Below, one piece after another: positions 41,828-52,600 of a stretch of 64,000 bases of DNA. The first letter of the stretch is position 1. Each line of letters begins with the position of its first letter. The stretch is from Branchinecta lynchi. Lineage: Eukaryota > Arthropoda > Branchiopoda > Anostraca > Branchinectidae. A program made the position numbers and the translations under genes. A model generated the notes under the pieces. That model was not told where the DNA came from. It did not search any database and saw only the letters and a list, made by a program, of their open reading frames with translations. The DNA is taken from assembly GCA_023053575.1 (NCBI GenBank), contig JAKZAP010000018.1:14288202-14352201 (forward strand), given 5' to 3'.

Positions 41828-43460
41828 GTAAGTAAGTAAGTAATTTATTGCTAGCCCGCCATTTCGAAAAAGCGGAGTAAAAAAAATAAAAGACATGTCG
41901 CCACATGCAAAAGCTTTACTCCAAATGTAATAATAAATAAATACACAGAAAAAGACACTAATTTTTCAGTCATCGGCTAGGAAGCAGTGTAGAAGGTCGT
42001 GCGCTGGTTGGGCTCTGTTGTCAATGATTTTTGATAACGACGAAGAAACATCCAAAAGGGTAACACTTGAACTCTTGAACTTCTCCGTCAATGTATGGTT
42101 ATGACATAATTTCGACAAGTGGAGCAGGTGCTTTGTATATTTAAAATAACATGATCTCATCTTTTTGATCTCCCTCTTTCGCAGAACATGAGTGACAACA
42201 GAATGAAATAGTATAGAAGGAGCGCAGAAGGTGCTGTACTATGATTTCCCCAAAGCTTTACGATTATAGCGCCCCGGTTGGGGACGATGCGCCCGTAGGC
42301 GGTACGAATTGATCTAGAAACTTCTGGAACAACCGAAGAGCAAAATTTAGACAATGAAGATTTGAATGTTATGCCAAGCCATCGTGGATGCATTCAAACG
42401 ATTTGACGAAGGGTTGAAATGCAGGTACTCACATTTTGAGAGGTTAACTTCAAGGCCGATTTTGAGAAGTTCCGACGACAGCTTACAGACATTTTTGGTG
42501 ATTGTGGATCGAGTACGGCTTACTAAGAGCAAGTTGTCCGCGTAAGCTATGTAGCTGAATGCATGGTCTTTATAAAAGTAAGCAGGGTGTAAAGACTCGA
42601 GACAAGAAGATATGAACACCAGTTTGGACAGGAATAATCTCTGACAAACTACCTTGCCATTTAAACCTTACTGAGGAATGACCATACCAAAATTACTGAC
42701 AACAGACAGATTCAAGCCAGAAGTAATGAGAGAGAATAGGGCCTGAATGCGTTATATTGTCAAAAGCACCAGCTATATCTATAGAACATATATGAATAGC
42801 AGACTTCTGGCGGGGTAGCCTGCTTCATCATTTTTGTCAATATGTGATGAGCGTGCGCACAACTGCGCTCGAACGGAATCCAAGCTGCATGCTCCAACCA
42901 AATCGACATTTTTCAATTAATTCTGGAAGAAGGACGTATTTCCAGGATTTTGCTTATGGTACAAGAAACTGTAATCGGCCGATAGCTTTTGCAAAGGTCT
43001 GTGTCTTTCCCTCGCTTAATCACCGATGTTTCAGAACCCAAGAGGAAACTATTCGGAACCAAACCCTGGCATAAACAAATTTGAAACAGAAGTTGGAGGT
43101 GTTGTGTTAAAGCTGGACACCCAATTCTGAAAAAATCGGAACTACGGCCATCAGAATCTGCAGAACCAGTTCTTCCTAATTTTCGGAAAGCAATTTCGAT
43201 GGAAGAACAAATAACGGGAAGAATAGAGGGTTGAAATATCTTCCTTGGTAGGTATCCTGTAGTATATTTAACTACACTGCATTGTTTTTGGCTCAGCACC
43301 CCTCCGCGTACTGCCTCGGGGTTCTGACATGCATGAATGGGATCTGAGTGCCGTAGTTGTTTTACTGAGTTGGTCGTGTATGAGATTCATAAGAGAAAAT
43401 AAAGAAGTTTTTCTGGCAACCAAGTGTATCTTTGCCAAGGGCAAAGAACAGCGCATCTCC
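41828..43460 (-). pseudogene. decayed LINE with reverse transcriptase remnants
   Basis: Minus strand, 5' to 3': 43299-42913 encodes a linker to SYRPITVSCTISKILE (RT entry block), then after stops and shifts 42619-42347 encodes SYIAYADNLLLVSRTRS, the RT catalytic motif with DN in place of DD, followed by GLEVNLSKCEYLHF. The 3' end carries (TTAC)n at 41828. This is a CR1/jockey-like non-LTR element, inactive by frameshifts and the changed catalytic Asp. It lies in the gap between the two host genes. Confidence 0.8.
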
Positions 43461-43915
43461 CATTTTCCATTTCCCCTATTTTAAGGTATTGTAGAACTCG
43501 TCAAGCCATGCGCATTTAACTCGCTTTATTCTGAGCAACTGACGTACGAAAAAACGGAAAAAACTAAAATATCACTACATAGCTTAAAATCGCCCAAACA
43601 AGACCATAAACTGGCAAAGATATGGCCGGACACATCTAAAAAAATACTCCCGTAAAAGCGATGTAGATACAAGCTGAAAATAATGAAGGGAAGAAACTTT
43701 CTTGGATACAGAAAGGACTTGAGATTCACACGTGAAATAAAAACAACAATTCGACAACCTACGTCGCCAAAAATTAGTGATGATCTCTTCAGTATGACTC
43801 GCCTACCTATACGTGTCAAAGTTTCGATTTTCAGCGTCGTTGCCAAGGGCGCATGCACATTAAACAATCGCTCAAAACGGAGAGGTGAGCAACAATATTC
43901 GTCGGCTATATTTAA

Positions 43916-44277
43916 AGGACTCCTCGAACTATTTACTCTTCAACTCGCAGTATTTAAAATATTTGAATACTTTAAAACTACGCTGTGCTTTCAACAAACA
44001 ACCCAACGTTTTGGCTGTTTCAAGCCTTTTCCGAGACCCGTTGACTTGTAGCGAAAAAAGGGAAACAATTTATGTAACCGGTTTTTGTGATGGAAAAACT
44101 TCTCGCGCTGTCGACAGCGTGATACACATCGAAGGTAGCAAAACACGGCAAAAGAGAAAATCAGCGTGGTTTAAAGGGGTTACAATGTACCGTACTAAAT
44201 CGCGGTCTCCAGGTTCAGAAATATATGGAGTGATTATGGAAGCAGGTTGCATTAGTATAATAGGTAAGACAGGTCCT
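43916..44277 (+). mobile_element. TTAA-flanked MITE, copy 5 (best termini)
   Basis: TTAA at 43912-43915 and 44278-44281 border AGGACTCCTCG and AGACAGGTCCT, imperfect inverted termini. 362 bp, non-coding. Confidence 0.65.
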
Positions 44278-44680
44278 TTAAGCGATTAACAGCCTGATGA
44301 GGACCGTTTCTAAGAAGGGCCGAAATACCGCTGACCCCCCAGTAAGCATGGGTTGAATGAGTTTTCTGCACGGTGAAGGGAATCCTGCCCAAGCTTGAAA
44401 AGAGGGTCAAGAGATTTCTGGTTGAACTACAATGAAGTCAGGTAAGACAGGTCCTTTAAGCGATTAACAGCCTGACAAGGACCCTTTCCAGAAGTGCCAA
44501 AATACCGCTGACGAACGTTGTTCCTGACTTTTCCAGTTTCAGCCATTGTTTAATATGTTTCCCAGTAAGCATGGGTTTAGAAGTATTTCTGCCTGGTGAG
44601 GGGATCCTGCCCAAGTTCGAAAAAGAGGGTCAAGAGATTTCTGGTTAAACTAGAATGAAGTCAGTTACTGAGTCAGAAGT
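44271..44680 (+). repeat. two tandem units, each with a hammerhead-like segment
   Basis: gacaggtcctttaagcgatt at 44269 recurs at 44447 (period 178). Both units then carry cagcctga..., ccagtaagcatgggtt and aagagatttctggtt. Unit 1 has CTGATGA (44294-44300), a hairpin and CGAAATACC (GAAA at 44322-44325). Unit 2 has a decayed core (CTGACAA, CAAAA) but about 45 extra bases. Tandem units with hammerhead motifs are the layout of animal retrozymes. Confidence 0.45.
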
Positions 44681-46576
44681 GGAACGGCAACATCGTCCCT
44701 ACACAAGGGCGGAAATACCGACAATAAAGAAATATATCCTGCTTAAGGTATATACTATACTTGAGCCGAGCCAATGGTAGGCAGGTGTCAGTGCGTTTAG
44801 TTATAATTTGAACTCCCATAAGTAAGCTTAAATTTAGAATTTGAGCTTTTTAACAAAGCATTACTTTTTGGCAAAAAAAAAAGGATTAAACTGAATCATT
44901 ACAGACCGACGGAAATAAGCACTTCCTTCTTTAGCTAAAATTTCAAATGTAAAACTTTCCACTAACTAGAGCTAGGGATTGAACAAATTTTTCTCACTGT
45001 GCTTCGTCTTGAAATATTACTTCTTTGTTCGAACTTGGAATTGAGCTACGGGCACACATGGCCCGATATGATTCTGCGTGCGAAAATGCGTTACTATGCT
45101 CATTGCACGCGATGCGTCAAAACGGGTGAGGAAATTCGCATCCGACTGAGAACACCGGACTGTGTGTACATACTTTTCGACTCGGCACACTTCAATGCTC
45201 TTTGTAGGTCATCAGTAAAAGCCGGTTCGTAAACTATAAACACCTGTCTACCCGCCACGGCCCTCGTATTCACGAAAGGATAAATGAAAAATTAAATCCT
45301 GGGAAATGAGGAGTCAATCCAAACTTTCACTAAAGTTTGGCCCTGAGGACCGCCTTTGGTTGTTAGAATGATAAAGATAGCAGTTCTTATAGTTTGCAAA
45401 TGTGACATAACCATCAAACGTGTAGAATGCCTTAATTTGCGAAAGATCTGATTTCCGTTTCTGTCGAGAAACGGCATCCCGTTAAGCTAGACTATTAAAT
45501 AGTTTTCCCGTCTTTGTAATACACAAGGTCTAAATGCTTACAACCCGCTCACGTTTAAACACTTTCTAAAACCCAATGCTATGGCACACACACTGGCAGA
45601 TCTGCATTAGCACTTCCGCCGGACACTACCCCGTATTCACTATCCCTGAGTCCTCTTTTCAACTCGAACTCGATGACAATGAAAGGCATCACTTATAATC
45701 TCACTGAAGCCCTCTGTAGTCTGAGATTCTAGAACTGGCTCTTTTCCGAAGACTCCTGGAACCTGATCTCTAGTTTCACAAAGATCACGTCGCCTCTGGT
45801 TCACATCGGCAGCGTTAAGACGCTAAATGCTTGCGTCAGAGTGGCGGTTTGCAACTCACGCTCTCATTTCATGATGGAAAAGTTCCACTTTGTGTTTACG
45901 ATCCCAGGCGGAGAAAAAAACAAAATGGTTGACGCAGCCTGTGAGAACTAGGGATTTACATCTTCGGGAGATAGTGGTTGCGTCTCGATTGAGACGCAGC
46001 TTATCTGAAACCCACCGAATCACTCCCACAAATGCACTTTTACAGAAAAGCTTCCAAGTAGGATGACCAATCAGAGACTGGTGGACTCGGGTTCTGTCCT
46101 CAAAGCTCTTCCGCAAAGGAACTACCCGGACAAACTCAGGGATGATAGGTCCCGTTCAGCTGTGGTTGGTTGTACATCACCTCTTGCTATCGATTTACTT
46201 GATCGACTATGTGATCGGGCACTCCCGAAATTTTACCTTACAGATTCTGGAGACAAAACTTCGGGAAAAGACCTGGGAAGGGTAAGAACTACTCCCCAAA
46301 AATATGTAATGTAAACTTCCGAGAGTTTCTGATCTAGCTAGTGTCACTGAGAACAGGGCGATCGACCAAGGCCAGGACTCTTACAGACGCTAGATGGTGA
46401 CAACAGAGTTTGGGTATGTTTACAAAGTGCCATCGATGTTCTAGTTCAGCGTCAACTCCACCGTTCTTCATGCTGACACATTAGCGAGGACCAACATGCA
46501 CAGCTGATCAACAGACAAGCGCAACGAGGGAAGCATAATATCTGCGGTCAGATAAAGGCTTGCGATTGAGCAAATT
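44681..46576. other. intergenic / possible RALGPS 3' UTR
   Basis: Lies directly downstream of the RALGPS stop on the minus strand. No gene, tRNA or known repeat recognised; the open frames present are not gene-like. Confidence 0.35.
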
Positions 46577-46698
46577 TCATTCAAAGTTGATCAGATCTAT
46601 AGGAGATGTGGGTTGGAAGGGGTGGGATGCAGCCCTGAGCTTGATTAGCCAGTCGTAAGCCGTCTCAGCATCCTCCGCTCGGTACTTGTAAATATCAC
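46577..46698 (-). CDS. RALGPS: RALGPS last exon: PH C-terminal helix and stop
   Basis: A 122-nt exon after acceptor ttattttag on the minus strand. It encodes DIYKYRAEDAETAYDWLIKL (final strand and the C-terminal helix with its conserved Trp), then LINFE and TGA at 46577-46579. No clear poly(A) signal was fixed downstream. Confidence 0.87.
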
Positions 46699-49600
46699 CT
46701 AAAATAATACAGCAGCTTAAAAACATGGAACAAAACTTTACTTCTTCTATTATCGCAACTATCCACCTCCGGGAAACTTTAAACGCTCAATGACAACGGC
46801 AAACATTTGCAATCCTCATTGAAAATCATTACATCTGATGATTGTCTGAGGTCTGATACCGCTCAAACCACACGAATCCGGTCGCTTCGATGCAATTCAC
46901 TAATGGTCACCATAACAGAAGACTACAGAGACTTGCCAACGTTTCCTAGGGAGAGCCAAACCGTTACTCTATCTGCAAAATGTATGAAAAGGACCCGCAT
47001 GATGTTGTTAATACTGATTATTATCAAAGGCAGCCCACCAGCATGTACTTTCGGCTATCTTTTCACCTGTTGCTAGCATCCAATGGTTTCTGCTAGGCTT
47101 CTAGCAGCTACCATAAAGAGCGACCACGACTGCAGACAGACACAGAATGATATGGTGTTTAAAGGACACCTGAATGAAGAGTACCAAGTATCACCCCTAT
47201 CTGTATGACTTCCGCTAAAATTGCCTGCAGAAAACCCAATCCAAATACGAAATAGTGTTTCCAAGCTATGATTTTTGCTCCATTTTGCATCTGTCCTTAT
47301 TTCAGTACCGAACAATTTTAGAAATGAACAAATGTCTCCAATCAACCCTTCTTCTGGAATATTTTTTAACCAGTTAAGCCCAAACGTTTGTCTATAAGAA
47401 ATTCCAATCCGATCCGCCCAGCGCTGTACAAGATTTGAATGAATTACGTTTTTTGTCTTGGAGTCTGCATGTGCAAACCTCCAGAAACGAACATCCCTAT
47501 TTTAAAAACGTCGCGCTCAGGAGGAGAATGCTCTCCGTGGCTATTTCTGTAAATGCATTCTCCATGGTGTGTTCAAGTATGGTTTCATTGTTCAGGTGTC
47601 CTTTAAGAATAAAAAAAACACAAAAGAAATCGGTTTTGTGTTCTCTCTGACCTGACCTGGCCCTCAGTGCCGTAGCAGGCAGTAGATATGAGATGAGCAG
47701 CAACTGCGCAGCAACAAAGCAGCAACTGGAACTGGAATCAGCAAGTTACTGCACTGACTTTAAGGTGACTTACCGGTTTTCGAGTTCTGCAAAATTAGGC
47801 CCTCGGCGTTCCGCGCGTCTTCCTGAACTGACCAATCACAGAGAAGCAAGATCTTGAAGGAATCTTCTCTGAAATGGTGTCTCTCTACTGGCCTGGTAAA
47901 ACAAAAAGAATGATGACAAAAAGAACAAAAAAGAATGATACGTAATGATTCATTCCGTACCAATTTGTAAGAGAAATTTGAAATTTATAAGAGATTTCTC
48001 TTTTCCATTTCTCTCCATAGTCTACACTTTTATTCAATATTTTTGTGTTTGTCTTTATCTGTATCGTGCTAGCCGATGCCATCCAGGAAGATAATTTCGT
48101 AAACCACATTGGCCTGAAATATCACAAAAAATCAACGAAGAGATTTTTTGAGGTTGAAAATGAGGTTTGAAAAGGCCCACGAATATACTGAAATAAAAGG
48201 CGAATATTTCGGGAGGACAACCGCCTCCTTCTTCAGCAAAGACAGAAAATTTCGAGAAAAACTGCCAAAACGAAGACGAAGATCCAACAACCAAGAAAAC
48301 GAAAAGACAGAAAACCAACAAGAAACCGAAACCTAAAACAAAATTGGAAGAACTGAAAGCCTAAAATAAAGACGGCGAGCCACTCACCAATACCTGCGAA
48401 TAACAATTAGGTCCGTTCTCGCTCGGTACTAGCGAGTGACTGTTGAAAGAAATTCCATTCCAGAGGCAAGCGACCTTGTCGAACGGCTTGGGTCGCTACG
48501 TCATATTTCGCTTAATTTTAATGGCTGCTTCTCGTGCACAAGCTCTTTTTGATCTTAGGGGGTGAGGACTTGGAATCCATATTTTGGGAATGCGTAGATG
48601 ATTCGAGGGACGACTAAGACTTCAGCTTCTCGTTTGAGAAAACATGAAGCGCTAATTCTTATTTCACCAGTGTCTCTGTTCAGGGCTATACCTAAATTTT
48701 GGCATTTGTATATCTCGAGAGCCTCTCGATAGTGCTGAACGTCACCTTTGTCATGAGATGTAAAATCAGCCTGGTCGAATAAAACAATATGGTGTGGTTT
48801 GTCATGAATGTGTTCAGCGAGGGCCGAGTCAAAAATGTCTGGTCTTGTTCTCTTTTAAGGGAATGGTCTATTGATGCCCGGTGCTGAGCTATTCTGTCTT
48901 TTAACCGTTGTTCTGTTCTACCGATCTTCATCTTCGTTTTGTCTTTTTCTGTCTGCGCTGAAGAAGGGAGGCGGTTGTCCTCCCGAAATTTTCGCCTTTT
49001 ATTTCAGTATATTCGTCGGCCTTTACAAACCCCATTTTCGTTGGTCTCTTCGTTGAATTTGTGTGATATACCATCCAGGGATATCGTGCCTTTCCGTCCA
49101 TACGTCGGTAGTCCCAATAACAGGGGACTTCATTAAGACTCATTACCAAAACGTTCAGTTTTCATATCGGATTTTATATGGGGGACAGGGAATCGGGAAC
49201 CTCATGTCACGCATTTGTGCGTGCTTGCTGCGAACACGAATGCAGCAGAAAAGGCACATTTCTGAAAATTGCGTGCAGCAGCGACTTCCGTCATTTTGAA
49301 TTAAGCCACTGATTAAGGCCAGGCACCACCTTCCATATCTCCCTTCGGATTCCCCACTTCAGTCGGGACGAATCCGAAGGCAAGGCCAAGTCAAATACAA
49401 CTTGCCGGATCCTCTTGCTGCTGCGGACGAACTTTTCTTTAAGCTGTCAGAAAATCCTTCCAACCACCCTTGGAAGGGTTTTCTGTTCTAGTTCTGGTCC
49501 TGTTGTTGTTGTTCTTCTTCTTTCTTTTTATTTGTTGGTACATTATAAGGTTAGTTTGTTAGAAGTTAATTTCGTGTTGCTTTTTCTATGGTGATATTTC

Positions 49601-52600
49601 TTTCCAAATATTTTTTTTTCCTCTTTTTGTATTTATACTCCGTCTTTCTCTCTGTGAGTGTATGATGGGTCATAAATACATTATTATTATTATATTATTT
49701 AAAATATCTGGGTATCCGGATTATAAGACCACCCAGACCCAGGAATCGACAAATTCGCACGGGCCTGCGAAAACATAATGATAGCCGACTTACCATCGAA
49801 TGCTTAGGCCTTTTTGTGGAAATAGAAGAAGCTGGCGATTTCTCAACTGTGCCCAGTAGCTAGCCCAGAAGTGGCAGCTGGCGGGCTTTCCCTTCTTCAC
49901 TGAAGCTTTCCGTCGGAGGCAGCCTTCGACCGTTGGATGACTCCCTTCGGGGATAGGGGGGATGACATCATCGTCAAGAGAATCAAGTGACCTGAAAATT
50001 AATCAACAGCCTGAAGCCCGCGAGATGAACTTGAAAAGCGCTTGTGTATGAAACCTCCAGCGTTAGGCGCTTTCGCATCGAGGATTAAGTATCTCAAATC
50101 CATTAACTACGGATTATATCGTGGATTGTTCGCGGTATTACACGCGAATCTTGGACTAACTATGTAACAAACAAACAAAATATCCACAGAACCGTGGTAT
50201 GACAGAGAATGTAATCTTTAGACACGAAGCTTTCCCCGCCAAAAATTGCAGCTGACGAGCGTGATTCAGAATAAAGTTGCAATGTCAACATCCTTCCGAT
50301 TCTTGCAACAACAGGCCAACGTGGACTACCGAATACTTTGGGCTACAGAATCGGCGTCGGTTGTGGAAAGAACAAGCCTCGGCAAAAACGCTTCAAAGAC
50401 AATTCGTGCCGGATATGATAAATTAAATTCGGAAACGTAGCGAACATCGACTCGGACACGGGACGATGCCACTAGCAATATATTGTATACAGCCGTTCTT
50501 CCGACTGTGAAGTATTTTGTTACAATTTTTCTGTATCAATAATGTCTGTTATCTGTAGAAGTTGTCCATCCTTCTGAATGAAACTTCTGACAGTGTAATT
50601 AGAGCAGATTCACTACCTTACCTTGTGCGTCCGTATGTTCGAAGCAGGCCGTCGGAATCAGGGCTCGGACAGTGAGAGTGGAGACTGGTTGAAGTCGAAG
50701 AGGAATGCCTAGGGAGGAGTAAAAACATAAGAATATTTTACAAGTAAGATGGATTTCGGTTTAAAGAGCGGTTGGCTCACACGTCTTTCACTGTCTGGCT
50801 CCCAACACAAAAAAAAATTAATAAAAACAAACAGTAAGCATAAATATAAAGCAGGGAGTACAAAGAAAAGATAAATGTTTTTAGATGTACATTTCTACCA
50901 TGTCGCTTAAAGTTTAACTGAAAAGGCAGCTTGTTTTAACGTCAGATATTTGTATACGCTGAGATAGTTTTACCCATGACCTAAGGGATTTCGTGTATTT
51001 TCACCCGAGGCTTTAGTAATACCGTTCAGAATGAACCCCAAAAACTCATCCAGACGCGGAGAACTTGAATTTAAAAAAAAAAACGCATTTCCATAGTTAA
51101 AGTTCAATGGGCACATCAAACTATCCCAATCCCACTCTCTAACAACCTAGGAATAATGCTTACCCCCTAGATCAGCAGCTTTCTCAACAGTTTCCTCTCT
51201 GTGATATCTCAAAGCGTAATTTTTGGGCCAGTACATGCTCAATATACTAGTTTGGAGAAAGATAAAAGTGATGTTTCTTATAATACTTAGTAGATCATTA
51301 TTTTACGCATAAATGAGCTTGTATAATGCAGATTTGAATAGGTTATTTGTTTTTGAAGGATTTTTGTAGCTATGTTATTTGCTTTAAGCTTATTGCATAT
51401 TCTGGTACATTTGACAAAGCACGCTAATCAAGCTTCACAACACTATTCCACAAAGAAAAACTTTTAATAGGCACTTTAAGCCATAGAACTTCTGAGGAAA
51501 CACTATACCAATCAGGTAAACTGCATCTGCGGCTTGACTTTGGTGACATCTCAAATATATCCTATTCTATCAAGCATTGCTGGGAGTTTTTGAATTTCCT
51601 GCCACGATATCACAGCTCATAAGATGTGGATCGCCGAAATGCCAGAGAGGTAAAGATAAGGGATAACAAGAAAACGGCCGATTTTCGTAGCGCCTTCTAA
51701 AGGAAGTCAGAAATGTTTATTTGTGAAGCATTTAATACAAAGTAAAGCATTAGAAGTGTCCATTGTGCTTTAAAGACGCTAAGCCCGGAAAAGTCAGAGG
51801 CTGAAGAAAGTAGGAAAATGAGAGGGAAGATGTCTCGCAAGTAATCTGCCAGTTTCAGTTTATTTTTTTTACTTTCTAGTTGGTAAATATTTCAAGCATA
51901 GAGAGACAAGCCCGTAAAGGTACCAGTACCACAAATCCAAAAGAATAAGTTCAGTTGATGAAGTCGTTTATCTGTGGATGGTGGACAAACGGAGTTACGT
52001 ATTTGTATCGGGTTTTCAAGCCTATTTAAGTGAATAAGTGATGTTTAACTAAACTGTCGGATCTCAGACCTATTCGATTAAACTCTGGACTTGGTTCGAC
52101 AGATATAAATGACTGAAGACTTTAGGGCGCACTGCCCAAGGGCATAGATGGAGATAAAAAGGATAACGAAATAAGAAAAAAATCACAAAACACTAAAAAA
52201 ATTCCAAAAAGTTTAAAAAACCTCCTGGCGGAAAGCTCACAGAACCTGAACTTGAAATCGATCATCGAAACAATCCTAATCGATTCCAAAGCAGAGCGTG
52301 CATAGCACCTCACCTATTTCTTTGATAGTGCAAAACGGATACGTCAGCTGAATTTTATTGGAGCTATATTTCGGCCCTTCTTGGCAAGGGTCCTCTTCCG
52401 GCTCAAGACCGCTCAAGTTGGAAAAATGAACTTGTGGAAAAAAAAAATGTTCACCTATTTCTTCTCAGCAAACATGATCTAGCAGAAACTTAATTATAAT
52501 AATATTGCAGTAAACAGCTTTCTCTCTACTGTAAGGGCAGGACCTCTTGGCAAGGTTCCCCGTCAGGCTGTAGCAAGAAAATACTAACTTGTGACTGCAG

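Larger units (their letters stand above)
50709..52600. other. RALGPS intron, repeats only
   Basis: Holds the dispersed repeat at 51905-52095, a retroelement 3' piece near 52125 (cgcactgcccaagggcat) and the hammerhead-like copy at 52330. The rest has no recognised content. Confidence 0.4.

Noticed and set aside
45856..46116. 86-codon minus-strand frame downstream of RALGPS
   Set aside because: Lies after the RALGPS stop, no motif, no splice link; treated as possible UTR or chance.
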